The notes under the pieces are model-generated. The model did not search any database and was not told where the DNA came from. It was given only the letters and a program-made list of their open reading frames with translations. A DNA stretch of 64,000 nucleotides from Macrosoma leucophasiata. Taxonomy: Eukaryota > Arthropoda > Insecta > Lepidoptera > Hedylidae. A program made the translations under genes and the position numbers. Shown piece after piece: positions 1 to 11,983 of the stretch (the first letter of the stretch is position 1; each line of letters begins with the position of its first letter). Location of the stretch: contig JAWQUS010000002.1 of NCBI GenBank assembly GCA_036365455.1, positions 8,990,001 through 9,054,000 on the forward strand, written 5' to 3'.

Positions 1-140
1 GGAAACTTCTACAAAATGAAAAAAATCCCAATCAAAATAATGGATTTAACACCATTATCTCTGATAGCCCACGACCCGGGAATCGAACCCAGGACCCCAG
101 CGTAGTAATAGTGGCCTAGTACCACTAGGCTACTCAGGCA
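1..140 (-). repeat. tRNA-derived SINE (family C), clipped by window edge
   Basis: On the minus strand the sequence carries a B-box-like GGGTTCGATTCCCGGG at about 76-91 and an A-box-side arm with CTAGGCCACTATTACTAC. It is the same family as the full copy at 11137-11441, including the body with 'ggatttaacaccattatctctgata'-type sequence. It is a SINE head, not a functional tRNA: the acceptor arms do not pair. Confidence 0.65.
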
Positions 141-309
141 GTTAAAATTAAAATATTTGTTTAATAAACGCTAACAGTATTAATTTGACTTTATTGTGCA
201 TACTGTACAAATATAACGTTCAGGATCCATGCATGGAACATTACTGGAAAATATTTTTTAGGATTTTTGTGATCAGAGATTGCTCGGTAAAGTAGACTAT
301 GGTCATCTA

Positions 310-385
310 GCTAGCCTGCAAACGTCGAATAAAAAAACCTTTACCCCCTGTAAAGGTTTTAGGCGAAGCCGGGGTGGGCCGCTAG
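310..385 (+). mobile_element. Helitron-like 3' end
   Basis: The segment ends with a GC-rich hairpin (GGCGAAGCCGGGG) followed by GCCGCTAG then T. This is the hairpin plus CTRR terminus of non-autonomous Helitrons, and the same terminus recurs at 15600-15610 and 59475-59491. The 5' end is not clear. Confidence 0.4.
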
Positions 386-524
386 TATTCTATATATAAA
401 TATAATTCTGAAAGTGTAAGACATCACCGTATTACCTCATTACTTACCTAATAGTCCAATTGTGTTTCGTTTAGGATGGTATGCATGTTAACTCAATTTT
501 GGTCTTCAAATGTACGTAATGTAT

Positions 525-668
525 GTAGTGAAAACGTAACCGGTGGGTCGTGGATTTTTTACCATGTATGCTTGAACGCATGCATTTACCTCTGCTTGAA
601 CGCATGCATTTACCTCCCCGAAGGGCCTACCCCGAAGGAGTAGGCCCTTCGGGGATTACAGGCGCGAA
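525..668 (+). repeat. SINE family C tail fragment with internal hairpin
   Basis: This matches the non-tRNA end of the family C SINE (CGTAAC..GTGGGTCGTGG..CTTGAACGCATGCATTTACCTC..GGGGATTACAGGCG). A 24-bp piece (CTTGAACGCATGCATTTACC) is duplicated in tandem. A perfect 15-bp inverted repeat (616-630 with 640-654) surrounds a 9-nt loop. Confidence 0.55.
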
Positions 669-765
669 GTTACGTTTATTAAAGATATGTTTTACAGTGA
701 CAAGGGGCTTGTTTATTCCCTGATTTAATTATAATATAAAATTAAAAATTGTAACTATTTTTCAG

Positions 766-3700
766 GAGGCCAATGCAAACAAATTACGGATGGAAAGAGA
801 TTTCATGGTATGCACTCTATGCTTGGGGTTGTCCCGCTCTACTAACTATTTGTATGGCTATAGTTAACTATCATCCAGGAGACCATCCAAAACCAGGCAT
901 TGGTTTTTCTATGTGTTGGTTTTCCGGTAAGTCATCTATGTTCTGATCTGAAATGGTATGAATCGGTTGGCTCTTGAAGGTTGTATGGTCGATGCTCGTG
1001 AAGCAAAATACCAACCTGCCAGGAATAACTGAATATATAACTGAATGAATTACGTTTTTCGGTCAGGAACTCCGTCTCTTAAGCGTAATGGTTAAGTATG
1101 TTCTTTTGCGAAGAATGGGAAAACTATGTATAGGTATTCTAAATTGGTTATTGAAAAAGATGTTATAGTGAAGTGATGGTGATGATGCACTACGAAAATG
1201 AGAGAACTTTACATAATAATATGTATATTATAAAGTAAAGTTCCCCCATTTTCTTTGTCTGTATAATAGGTTGGGGAAAAAGTCTTTTCGCATTACAGTA
1301 TGTATGAACTTTTAATAAAATCTCTTTGGCTGTAGTATTTGTATCTGGCTGGTTTTGGTATCATTGAAAGTTAAAATTTTAAGGAACATAATTCAAATTA
1401 GGCAAATGTATGATTTTCATTTGTTTTTCGTACTGTCAAGATGAGTGAATCTAATGAAGAAATTCGATACATTTTAAAATTTTACTACAAACAGGTAAAA
1501 ATGCAACGCAAGCCGCGAAAAAAAATTGCGATGTTTATGGACCTAGTGCAGTGTCTGTGAGAGTAGCACAAATTTGGTTTAAGCGTTTTCAATCCGGAAA
1601 TTTTGATGTCAAAGATGCACCTCGCTCTGGTCGCCCTAATACGGATAAAATGGATGCCATTTTTGAAAAAATGGAGCAAGATCGACATATCAGTAGTTAC
1701 GACGTAGCTGAAGAACTGAGAATTGATCACAAAACAGTTTTGGCGCATTTGAAAAAAGCTGGGTACAAAAAAATCTCGATATTTGGGTACCTCACGAGCT
1801 CACTGAAAGAAACCTAACGAACCGTGTACTCATTTGTGATTCTTTATTACGACGTAATGAAACCGAATCATTTTTGAAGAAGCTGATAACTGGTGATGAA
1901 AAGTGGATCACGTACGACAAGAACGTACGAAAAAGGTCGTGGTCAAAGGCCGGTCAGGCTTCACAGACTGTGGCGAAACCCGGTTTAACTCGCAATTAGG
2001 TGATGTTGTGTGTGTGGTGGGATTGGAAGGGCATTATTCATTATGAGCTATTACCACCAGGCAGGACTATCGATTCTGAACTCTACTGCGAACAACTGAT
2101 GAGATTAAAGCAAGAAGTTGAGAGAAAGCGGCCGGAATTGATCAACAGAAGGGGTGTGGTGTTTCATCATGATAACGCTAGACCTCACACATCTATAGCC
2201 ACTCAGCAAAAATTATGAGAGTTTGGCTGGGAGGTGTTAATGCATCCGCCGTACAGTCCTGACCTTGCACCTTCAGATTTCCACCTGTTTCGGTCTCTTC
2301 AGAATTCTTTATGCAATGTTAGGTTAACATCACGAGAGGACTGCCAAAGCCACTTGTCGCGGTATTTTGATGAGAAGTCCCAAAATTTTTATAGCAATGG
2401 GATCATGTCCCTACCTACAAGATGGCAAAAGGTTATCGAACAAAATGGTACATACATACTTTAGTTAAATTTAAATAAACTATATTAAAAAATGTTTTGA
2501 ATTATCTTAAAAAATGCGAAGAAACTTTTTCCGAAACCTTATATATGCGCTAATCTCGGAAAGTTGTGAACGGATTTTGTTCCTATTTGAAATGTTGGAA
2601 AGAGGGTTTTCTGAGGAAGGTATCTATAATTTATCAATATCGTATTTATACTTACCGAGATATCTCGGTTTTTGTCAAAGAAGTCGGGTGCATCCCCACA
2701 ATATAATAAATGTGTGCTACCCATGTGAAGCTGCTTCATATGATGATATACTATGTAGGTACCTATCTATAGTGCACATCAAGCAATATTGCACATCGAG
2801 CTTACCAAAGAGACAATCGGCTAGTTTCGAATTCGAAGAGAATTAGGTCTCTGCCTCACACTACCTAGAGTACCAAAATATTTGTTTAAGTTAAAATTTT
2901 AAATTAACAATAATTTTTACAAATATTTTGGTGCAATCAATCTAACAGTTACATTGACTTTAACAGTTACTGCTGAATGCATTGCAACAGCGTATTTTTG
3001 ACATTGTTAAAGTTAAAAGCGTTGATAGATTCCCTTATCATCTGACAGATAATTTTGAGGTTAAATTTAACATTAGCCAGCGCAGCTCGGCCAGTTACGG
3101 TCATAGTTAAATTTATGACGTCATATAACAATTTTCAAATGGTACAACTCTAAAATTATTGATAATGTAAAATTTTAACTAACAAATATTTTGGTCCCAA
3201 CGAACCAAAAGTCTCTTCCCTAAGCTCGAAGTGTAATATTTCTTGACGAGAACTGTACTTACTTTTTGAATTGGTGTCTGACTGAGAAACTCTGGGCAAT
3301 TACCTACCCGGAGAACGGAAAAAACCGAGATGTTTGGCGCTCCATGATCTCTGCCTACTCTTTAAGGAAATTGGCGTGAAGATACAAAGCTCTTTCTCAC
3401 CGTCCTGTTACAATGATTTCAGATAAAAAGCAGCAGTGGTACTACATGTACAGCGTGATGTTAATATTGATATTGGCCAACATTTGCATATTCTTGTACA
3501 CTTCGGTACAACTGTGGCGTCAAACACTTGCATCGAGTCATGTTAAGGCGCTAAAGTATAAGTAAGTTTATAATTAAAACATTCAATTAGATAAATAATA
3601 AGATATTAAATAAACCGACTGCTCTAGCGCCTGATAATCACTATTAGTGCTCCCCACACATAATCTCCCCACACGTAAAGTGCTACGACGCGTCATCGTG

Positions 3701-6192
3701 GGCATCTACGACGAGCGAACGACACGATATCCGAATGTGCCACGTGGTGATTTCTTCCGCTGATAAAAACCTATTGAAGTTTGCAAGTAATCGCTAAACG
3801 GAGGACAGCTCATGACCGTTCCTTGTGGTAATCTTTGAGGAAAGCATTTGTCTAGCAATGGACGTCTTTCGGCTGAAATGAAGATCTTTATTTGTCTTTA
3901 ACTAATGGTGAGATTCACAGACCGCATACGACTTTACTTTGAGCAAAGTATGCTTAGAACTGTCAGTTTAGTATGGGTTTTGACAGTTCAAAGGCGTACT
4001 TTGCTCAAAGTAAAGTCGTAGTGCGGTCTGTGAATCTCACCCTTAGTGTATTTATCACAATAACAACAAATCTCTAAAAAAGATATTTTGAAAATACTAA
4101 TCCAATTAGGTATTCTGTGCCTGGGATATATCTGTTGCGCACTCAAATCGACACATTTCTTTTTCCAGATTTCTCGTTACGGTTCGAATGGTCGTTATTA
4201 TGGGTCTGACGTGGGTGTTCGAGGTCATAAGTTCACTGTTCAAAAGTAATTTAGCATGGTAAGTTTACTTATACACTCGCTTATTTGATTTATCAAACGC
4301 ATTAAGTTTATCAAATGTATGTATGTATCTTCACGCCTGGTCCCTAACAGAGTAGGCAGAGAGTGTAGAGCGCCAGATATCCCGGTCCTGACATACCTAT
4401 CGTGCCTCGTCTACCTTCATCATTCTCGTTATACATGCACGCCGAATAAAATTTGTTTATTAAAAATCCGGCCAAGTGGGAGCTAGACGGGCACCCGTCT
4501 AGCGTATAGGAGTTAGACGGGTGCGCAAGCGTTGTAATTTTTTTTTTGAGTGGGCTTAAGAAGAGCGACTCGTCTCGAGACCAGGCAAAAAATATAATCA
4601 ATGAGACTGTACATTTATAAAAAAATATATATGTCATCCTTGTTTTATATGCTATATGAATATGAAAGGAATTATACAATAGCAGTTTTAGATTATACAG
4701 AAAATAATATTATTCAATTTTGTCAGATATTCAAGTCTCAACTAAGTAGGCTACTAATATCGGATATGCGATAATATCTCAAAATCGGATATCCGATATT
4801 AGGTACCCTTCTTAACACAGTAAATTAACACAAATTCACTCAACTTAAAACAAATTTATTACTTATATCTCTTTAAATAATAAAAAAATATAAATGTTAC
4901 ATATCAAAAGAACCTCAACGATTCAATATCTATAAAAAATATATTCGTCAGCTAAGGCATTAAAATTTAGGATTTAATTTATTATATATTATAGTATTAT
5001 AAAATAGAATTATAATAATCTAGAATCAAAATTTAACACTTAACATTGTAACATAGAGTTTTTGGAACATTTTCTTTTTAATTAGAATTAAAATATAAAT
5101 CAACAGGTTATTATTACTTTTAAAATCAGGCTTCTTTAAGTCGTCAGCCTTTAATTACCCTTGGATACAATATCACGAACAAAATCAACTATATTTCTTA
5201 TATTATTTACACCAGCGCATAATTCGTGACACCACTTGCTATGCTATGCATCTTATCCATTTTTCTACGTTTGTGTCACTGGAGTTGGGTCCATTACAGT
5301 ATAATAATATGCATTCAACATCCTCATTGACATTGACACTATTTACTTCACTATTTAAGATATTTTCATAGAATGTGGGCACCACTTTTTTCTTTGCTTA
5401 CTGGCCATTTTAAGTTGAACTGAAAATAGTGAAACAAAATGAATTAATTACTCTCAACTTATTTTACTAAACGGGATTCCTAATATCAGATATCCGATAT
5501 TAAGCACCACCAAGTATAGATATTAGGAAAATTACCATTGAAAATAAACAAATAATTTAAAAACAAAAATTACTGTGATTTTCTACAAAACCTACTATTT
5601 TTTATGTGAATAATATAGCAACTATGAAATTACAATGAATATATAAACTAATTAATCACTTACTGTGTACAATTGTTGTCTTAAAAACCACAAACAAAAA
5701 CTTTGTCGGGACAAAATTCAAACGTGTGTTGTTTCACCATTTTGGTAGGGAGATCGATGGCACTGCTGCAGTGCTTCCATCTAGTCTCGGTTTATCAATT
5801 ACTGAGCTTTTCGCTAGATGACGTTGTTTAGTATAAGAGATATTGACGTATCCGGAATTAGGCAACCATCCGATATTCGGGTCTCTTCCCCTACATACAT
5901 GTGTATATTTCCTATACTTCCTTATTACCCCTACTATCATCCTACGCTTTATAAAATCGAACCTTGTATTCTTTACTGCAGGGCTATAATGGATATATTG
6001 AACGCGTTGCAAGGGCTGCTGATATTCTTGTTGCTGGTGGTGTTCCGGCGGCGCGTGGTGAAGGCGCTGTGGAAGCGAGGCCTGCTGGACTGTGCGGCCT
6101 CTCCTGTCGAGAAGTATCTGGCCGCGGAAGAAGACCAAGAGGATGTGGTGCAACACACCATGGACGTGCCGATGGACGATAGACCGACGTAG
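766..6192 (+). CDS. Methuselah-like GPCR 1, 3' half (partial)
   Basis: Four exons are seen: 766-926, 3423-3561, 4169-4258 and 5982-6192 (TAG). All have AG/GT boundaries, and the phases join into 199 codons. They encode TM4 onward of a class B Methuselah-type receptor: TM4 (YALYAWGCPALLTICMAIV), the second extracellular loop ending PGIGFSMCWF with the family cysteine, TM5 (MYSVMLILILANICIFLYTS), TM6 (MVVIMGLTWVFEVIS), TM7 (MDILNALQGLLIFLLLVVF) and a cytoplasmic tail rich in acidic residues. The exon boundaries and phases are the same as the last four exons of the receptor at 32431-43089, and the TM7 exon is nearly identical, so the two are tandem paralogues. The ectodomain and TM1-3 lie left of the window. 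Methuselah receptors act at the plasma membrane; the ligand cannot be inferred. The introns hold a mariner relic and MITEs. Confidence 0.9.
1269..2538 (+). mobile_element. Degenerate mariner transposon (DD34D type)
   Basis: The ends are inverted repeats of about 28 bp (left from GGTTGGGGAAAAAG, right to CTTTTTCCGAAACC), flanked by TA or TTA. The broken transposase runs from ATG 1441 to TAG 2463. It has recognisable mariner blocks: an HTH with WFKRFQSGNFDVKDAPRSGR, ITGDEKWITYDK, WWDWKGIIHYELLPPG, the second Asp block HHDNARPHTS, and the third Asp block YSPDLAPSDFHLF. The frame is lost near 1490-1520 and near 1770, and stops occur at TAG 1996-1998 and TGA 2216-2218, so it cannot make transposase. 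It sits inside the first visible intron of receptor 1. Confidence 0.9.
2871..3195. mobile_element. MITE with ACCAAAATATTTGTT termini
   Basis: Left end TACCAAAATATTTGTTTAAG and right end AACAAATATTTTGGT are inverted repeats that extend into AAAATTTTA. The interior repeats TTAACAGTTAC-like motifs and has no ORF. It lies in an intron of receptor 1. Confidence 0.6.
3901..4047. mobile_element. MITE with ~60-bp inverted arms
   Basis: Arms beginning ACTAATGGTGAGATTCACAG and ending CTGTGAATCTCACCCTTAGT pair almost throughout, including the motif GACTTTACTTTGAGCAAAGTA. The short centre is TTTAGTATGGGTTTT. This gives a near-perfect foldback of about 147 bp with no coding capacity. It is intronic in receptor 1. 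Confidence 0.75.
4320..4442 (+). repeat. Dispersed repeat family B copy
   Basis: The consensus TCTTCACGCC(A/T)GGTCCCTAACGG..GTAGGCAGAGAGTGTAGAGCGCCAGATATCCCGGTCCTGACA recurs at 15652-15800, 17027-17180 and 19105-19295 (reverse). Fragments lie near 3336-3390, 38233-38290, 51803-51830 and 54943-54990. The class is unknown and there is no ORF. Confidence 0.7.
4755..5530 (-). mobile_element. DDE-transposon relic with ATATCGGATATCCGATATT ends
   Basis: Both edges carry related GATATCCGATATTA motifs (near 4792 and near 5484). On the minus strand, about 5330-5130 reads as a frame-broken zinc-ribbon-like tail (CILLYCNG..EKWIRC, then after a frameshift KWCHELCAGVNNIRNIVDF). This resembles the C-terminal cysteine-rich tail seen in several insect DDE transposases. 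The interior is otherwise AT-rich. It lies in the last intron of receptor 1. Family assignment is tentative. Confidence 0.4.
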
Positions 6193-7289
6193 TCAATGAC
6201 GTACACTGGGACTTCTAAAAGTGACGAAACTATATATATACTATATATACCCACCTACGTACCCGATTAAACTTAGATAAATATGGTGCATAGTACAAAT
6301 GAACTGCAGGAATAAATGAAAATGTTTTTTAATAAGTGATTCATATCTTTTTGTGTTAGTTTTATTTGATGCCAGCTAAAATGTAAAGTTCACTCAAATG
6401 GACACGATACATTCTCTACTAAAAACACTTCTGTGCGTTATTATTATTATTATACGTCATGCATGCCGTGTGTACTGTGTATAGACTGTAGCCGCATTAC
6501 CTAGCATAGCATAGGCTACATCCTCGAGTTCGGAGACTGCGACTGTTCCACCAGTAATTCCATACTGTTAAAACTTATTTAAACTCCCAACAGAATGATC
6601 TTCATAGCGATGTAAAATCGAACGTTTAAAGTGATTGTGTCAGATATTTTTTCTAAGCCGCCTACGTCAATCCAAAAAAAAAGATTTTTTTTTCTGGAAT
6701 TTAGCAAAATTAATTATTTGCAAACAGAATTTTAATATAACTTAGGTACCTACATGATTTTTTATGTTTTACCTCCGACGGAAAAAGAGGGATAACATAA
6801 GTTTTTTATCTGTGTGTATGTCTGTAGCATCGTAGCATCCAACACATGGACCAATTTTAGAGTTAACATAATCGATTCTATTTCCTGACACATGTCGTCT
6901 TGACTGTCATCTGTCATCTGTATTTGACGTCTGTCTTGGTTATTGGTCTGTGATACTTACCTCTGTTGTAGAATGTCAAATGTTATTACTGTTAAATAAA
7001 ATCGCTTTTAATACCGTTTTCCGTGAGTTTATTTGATTACTACAAATTTGAGTGCGGTTTTCATCAAAAACCTGGTTTGACGAGGTGGTTCTCAGCTATG
7101 TTTGGTGTATCCAAGGTGTATCAAGAATAGTTTCCAAGATATTCAGCTCTGATTGGAACTAGTCAACAGGATCTCAGCCAATATAGATATAGGTGCCATT
7201 TGCTTCAGTCTCTCATTACATTATGTTTTTTTATGTATTAGGTACATGTTTTGTAGTAGTTGGGGGGTTATTGTAAGTGTATCCACTCC
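6193..7289. other. Intergenic DNA without recognisable gene
   Basis: This stretch follows the receptor 1 stop. It holds the polyadenylation hexamer, AT-rich sequence, and at 6880-6970 a TGTCATCTGTCATCTG-like run typical of repeat debris. I see no coding exon. Confidence 0.4.
6311..6316 (+). promoter_or_regulatory. Candidate polyadenylation signal of receptor 1
   Basis: AATAAA lies about 120 bp after the receptor 1 stop codon. It is the first canonical hexamer downstream. Confidence 0.5.
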
Positions 7290-7450
7290 TTTTTTATGTA
7301 ATGGAAGTGGTAAACAAGCATACAGTTCACATTGATGTTAAGTGATGACTGCAGCCTATATAGATACCCACACAAATACCAAGGTCAAAATGCAGATGCG
7401 TTACCACTCCTGAGGCCTAAGGTGTTATGCCTCTGTGTCGGAAATTACTT
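7290..7450 (+). repeat. Dispersed repeat family A copy (truncated)
   Basis: It carries the family A core (CACATTGATGTTAAGTGATG, ACTGCAGCCTATA, AAAATGCAGATGCGTTACCA, CTCCTGAGGCCTAAGGTGTT). It stops at CGGAAATTAC. Full copies are about 280 bp and lie at 34048-34330, 36727-37010 and 54445-54725. Confidence 0.7.
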
Positions 7451-7675
7451 TGATCCCTAAGTGTAAGCGAAAGAATAAATCTTTTTCTTTCTTTTTATAT
7501 CAAAACTAAGAATTCCAAATGTTGGTTTCATCTTTACAAAATTTAAATTTCTAAAGGTTTTAAATCCAAGGTGAAACACCTATGGAATATTACTTTGAGA
7601 ATCTCTAGCTAGAACATATTATCTTGGTTTTTTAAATATATTTATCGAATGTACCTATAAAACCGTCAGAATTCT

Positions 7676-7862
7676 TGGCAACCCCGGGTGTGTCGGCAGA
7701 AGTGAAAACATGTGCAGTTTTTGTTTTGTTCCACCACTCCCATCGCCATCAACGCCACCAACACCACCACCACCGAACCAAACCACCAAACTCCGATCGG
7801 GATCGAACCCAAGACCCTAGTGTAGCAGTAGTAACTTGCTACACTAATGAGGCACTTCGCTG
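7676..7862 (-). repeat. tRNA-derived SINE
   Basis: On the minus strand it has a B-box GGGTTCGATCCC, preceded by TAGTGTAGCAAGTTACTACT and an A-box-like segment, followed by a (GGTGGT)-rich body. It shows the same architecture as family C but a different body. It is not a functional tRNA. Confidence 0.55.
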
Positions 7863-8229
7863 ACATGAAGATGTAGGTAATATAAAAACATTTTCACAAG
7901 AAATCTAATCGCGGAAAAGAGGAACTGAAAAGAGAAAAATAAATTAAAGCCATAGGTAGGTACCTACTAGAGCCTGTGTGACCATAGAAACGCATCGGTA
8001 ATAAACAGGATCCTGAATTTTACCGAAACTTTATGTGGCTGTGTAAACGTGCTGTAAGGTCACGCAGGTGCTATAAAGTATACTGCTGTAAAGGAGAAAA
8101 ACTAAACCGCGCGGAAGCGCGACATGCAACGCATCTTTCTTAGCGCGTTGCTAATTTATTTGGAGCGGACTCAGCCAGGCTGCCGCAGCACTACTGGTCT
8201 CCATATATTCTCTATATGTTTATATGAGA

Positions 8230-8412
8230 CTAGCTGTTGCCCGCGGTTTGTCGTTTTATAAAGTATAGTCTGTGTTCTTTCTCAAAGTCAATTCTATCTC
8301 TGTACCAAATTTCATTAAAATCGGTTCAGTCGTTTGGACGTGAAAAGGTAACAGACAGACAGACAGAGTTATTTTCGCATTTATAATATTAAGTACTTAC
8401 GTAGGGAAGTAG
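8230..8412 (-). mobile_element. Non-autonomous Helitron-like element
   Basis: On the minus strand the 3' end is a GC hairpin and CCGCGGGCAACAGCTAG, followed by host T. The 5' side has AATATTATAAATGCGAAAAT and a short (GACA)n. Both are hallmarks of the small lepidopteran Helitron relics found elsewhere in this window. Confidence 0.5.
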
Positions 8413-8489
8413 GGATTATATTCCGAGCTACACGACAAAGTCGCGGCAGCAATGCAGTAGAAAATCGAGAAAAATGGTGCTGTGGCAGC

Positions 8490-8548
8490 ACGCGACGGCA
8501 GCACTGCGGCGGCAGCACTGTTGCGGCAGCACTGTTGCGTGCAGTGGA
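8490..8548 (+). repeat. Short GC-rich tandem repeat (CGGCAGCACTG)
   Basis: About four imperfect copies of CGGCAGCACTGTTG stand out from AT-rich surroundings. Confidence 0.6.
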
Positions 8549-8769
8549 GTTCGGAATCGTACCTTTAAGGTTTTTATTTCTTTATAATGCTTTCTTAAGC
8601 ACAAAGCAGTGCGGAGAATGTTATTTTTAATTTTTACTTACTTAAGTTTTTTCAGTTTCTGTTTTTGGCGGTTTTTTTTTTGTGAAAATTTTTTTTGTCA
8701 TGTTTTGGTGCCATTAGTTTTGATTTACTTTCAATATCCACCACTAGAACCTTAGTGACTGTAACTACT

Positions 8770-9010
8770 TTTTATGTACGGCAAACAGAGTGCAGTTTAC
8801 ATGAATGGTAAGTGAATATTTTTGCCTATAGATCTTTGCTTTTGTGATAGCAATTACTATGTAGTTCACATGGATGTTAATTGATAACTGCAGCCTATAG
8901 ACATCTAACTAAAAACCAGTACCATTTAATTTTGGCGGCAGATAGATTGGTTAGGTAATACGGTGGAGCTACGCCATCGAGTTCCTACACTGGTACTCTA
9001 TCACCAGTAA
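8770..9010 (+). repeat. Degenerate family A copy
   Basis: It has ACATGGATGTTAATTGATAACTGCAGCCTATAGACATC and a terminal GGTAATACGGTGGAGCTACGCC..CACCAGTAAA, both family A blocks, with a central deletion. Confidence 0.5.
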
Positions 9011-9639
9011 AACTCTCAACCATATTCGATTCTAATCCTATCCTAAAAGGGTACGATAGTAAATGAAATTAATAACGGAATTAAAACGGAACCAACATAG
9101 AGGTATACAATATCGATTAAAAAAATAATTCTACTAATCGGACCACACAGTAAAGAAAATATGCGTGCTACATACCTACAGAAAAAAAAATATCCTAAAA
9201 ACAACACAAAAAATATAAGAAGAAAAAAATTGTATGTATTTACTTAGTACTGATTTAATGAGCGACTTTATATAATCTCCTAGAAATATCTTACAAGCAA
9301 TAGTTCAATTTAACAGGTTGCAAGTTTTTCACTAGGTGCTACTATTTCCTTACCCTATTAAGTTCGTATGTCGATAGCTAGTAGCTATCGACATTCGAAG
9401 CTACTACTAACTATTATGAATACACATAATTATGAAATTTGCCTCATTTAAAAACAATAACAAAGCCTATAAGGCTTTGTTATTGTTTTTAAGCAAGGAT
9501 TTAATTAATATCTAAGCGCTAAGGGTGAGATTTTTAATGCGAACTACGAAACTAATGGTTTGTTCGTCAAGTAAACAGTTTTTTTTAAATAGCAGGTATT
9601 TTGGTATAAAGACTATTAATCGCCTTGGTCCTATCGGGA

Positions 9640-9898
9640 TTTATCCATTTTTTCGGAAGTTTCCTAGTGCCACCCTGAGAATTTGATAATAAGACTATGG
9701 GTGTCACCCGGTGCTGTGATTAGGCTCGCTCGCCACATCGCCATCTTTTATATGGGACACATAATAATTGGCGAATCGTGGATGTTTGCATGTAGGGTAT
9801 GCTACAAGATACCGAAAAAGAAAAAAGGCAGGCCGCCACTGAAGTGGACCGACGACCTGGTGAAGGTTGCGCGAAATCACTGGATCAGGGCGACCTAG
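9640..9898 (+). repeat. SINE family C body joined to an RTE-like LINE C-terminus relic
   Basis: 9640-9810 resembles the family C SINE body (GTGCTGTGATTAGGCTCGCTCGCC..ATGGGACACATAATA). 9815-9898 encodes KKKKGRPPLKWTDDLVKVAR then NHWIRAT and a stop. This resembles the GRP-x-x-RW-x-DD-L/I-V-K-V-A tail of RTE-type LINE polymerases. Only the last ~27 codons remain. Confidence 0.45.
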
Positions 9899-9961
9899 GC
9901 CTAGGCCTAGGCCGCCCTGATCCAAAATCCACAACGAACCTAGGTTCGTTGTGGATTTTGG
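9882..9961. repeat. Two abutting palindromes
   Basis: 9882-9923 folds with 11-bp arms (GGATCAGGGCG / CGCCCTGATCC) around CCTAGGC repeats. 9922-9961 is a perfect 40-bp palindrome centred on CCTAGG. Smaller perfect inverted repeats lie at 9368-9394 and 9448-9492. Confidence 0.85.
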
Positions 9962-10734
9962 CCATCTAGGTATAAATAATCAATATAACAAGTTACCTAG
10001 TTAGTAAACTACGTAGGTACCGACTTTTTTCCAACCTTACTTATCTTTGAGGAATGAATTACATGAGGTATAAAAACTTCTGTTTATTTTTGTGTACATA
10101 ATAATATAAATATTGTACCTTTTGCTTTATACAGTTATGTAGGTACCTACACTACCTATAATACCTATCTTGGCTAGCCTCCGTTGAGTTTGGCCGCCGT
10201 GGCCGAAATTCGGTCTGGAGGACATAATTAAATAATACCTACTAAGTACAATAAAATTAAATGCTTAAGTTGTATATAATAATTAGTGATGCACCGAATA
10301 GTGGTTTCACCGAATAACCGAGTACCGAATATTATTCGGCTTAACCTATACCGAACCGAATATTCGGCCGAATTATTCGGTTTACCATTTCACTGTTTTG
10401 CCGCGTAAACGCGGTTCTAACATGTCGCTGCTTGCTAAATAGCCACGTTTACACCGGACGCATGCTCGGGCGACGCAGCCTCATGAGCGAAATACTTGGT
10501 AAGTGACAGTCAGTGTGGACGTGCATCAGGGTCGTGCAGGCGCACGGTGCCTCGGCCGAGCATGCCCCGGACCCGAGCCATGCGGCGGTGGTAAAGCGCG
10601 CGAGCCCTAAGGCACCTCAGTGTGTGGTGTGCGTTCATGATGCGTTCGGTGGACGGTAGTGTACCATAAATAATAGTAATAATAATGGCTACCTCTATAA
10701 TGAGTCTACCTAATAATAATGAGTCCCTCCCCTT

Positions 10735-10985
10735 CTTGAAGGGAGACCTGGAGCTTACTCCACCACGCTGCTCGAATGCGGGTTGGTGTGGTGCAGATAA
10801 GGGTTAGTAGCCAACCCGTTGTCGGATATTTTCAAAACGCTTATAAGGTCTCCGACAAGGTTTAAATACTGCTATCTATCGATAGCAACCGGGACCGATG
10901 GCTTAACGTGCCCTCCGGAGCATGGAAACGCGCATTTTAACATACCACTTACCACTAACCCATCACACACACGACCGCGCCCGTA
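10735..10985 (-). repeat. 5S rRNA-derived SINE (5'-truncated copy)
   Basis: This is the reverse complement of the body of the fuller copy at 44563-44915. Shared blocks include ACGTGCCCTCCGGAGCATGG, GATAGCAACCGGGACCGATG and CCAACCCGTTGTCGG. The 5S-like head is degraded here. Confidence 0.65.
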
Positions 10986-11136
10986 TCGCTCAAACATAAA
11001 AGTTGAAAAATAAATGTAGATTTAAGGTTTTCAATAAAATGTTGACTGCATGTAACCTAACTACAGGGCTACAGGTTAAGAATATGTTGATTTGAGATTT
11101 CAAAATAAATGTTGATTTGTAATTTAATGTTACGTA

Positions 11137-11441
11137 ACTTCACGCCTGTAATCCCCGAAGGGGTAGGCAGAGGTAAATTCATGTATTCAAGCATATATGC
11201 AAACACCCACGATCCGCCTGTTACGTTTTGGCCCATGTAACAGATGGCGAGCCTGTTGACATCTCCGGGCACATTACCAAACTTCGAGGTACATACTTGG
11301 AAATTTCCAGAAAATGGAAAAATCTCAATAGAACCAGAGATAAAGGACTTTACACTATTATCTCTGATAATCCCCTACCCGGGAATCGAACCCAGGACTC
11401 AACGTAGTAGTAGTGGCCTGCTACTACTACGCTACAGAGGC
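11137..11441 (-). repeat. tRNA-derived SINE, full-length copy (family C)
   Basis: On the minus strand it begins TGCCTCTGTAGCGTAGTAGT with a B box GGGTTCGATTCCCGGG. It continues through a unique body (GGAAATTTCCAAGTATGTAC, ACATCTCCGGGCACATT complement) and ends GGGGATTACAGGCGTGAAGTTACG. Related pieces lie at 1-140, 525-668 and 12165-12258. Confidence 0.75.
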
Positions 11442-11983
11442 ACAGTTACCTAAGTGTAATTTAATGGTTTTTAACCGAGTTCAAAAAACGAGAAGGTTCT
11501 CAATTCAGGTGGTATTTTTTTTTTATGTATGTACGCGAATTTCGCCGAGATTTAAAGATCGATTTACGTAATTCTTTTTTTGTTTGATGCGGAATAGTTT
11601 CGAATTGGTCCCATAAAAATTTGATTCAGATAGGCCCGTCAGTTTTTATTTTATGAGCATTTTTACCTCAGACTAAAGGAATTGGAATAGACGGCGAGTT
11701 GTCATACAGTGCGTTGAATCCACTGACGTCCTAGATAGTCCTAATGCGCATGACAACAAGATGACACAAGTGACAATGACACATTTACTCATCGACAACA
11801 CAACACAGCTTATTTACTCCTCCGTGGATAAAATTTTTTAATTGATTTCGTATAGTCGTGTAATAATTTTGTATCGACACACCTAAACAATCTACTTATC
11901 ACGAAGCTAAAAGAGTTCGATTTTACAAATTTAACAGATGTGAACATTAATCTAATTGGCAATGCAGCAATAAACTAAAAAGT

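Noticed and set aside
5734..6254. Several overlapping ORFs opposite receptor 1's last exon
   Set aside because: They are shadows of the TM7 exon, which alone shows a recognised protein and exact splice phase.
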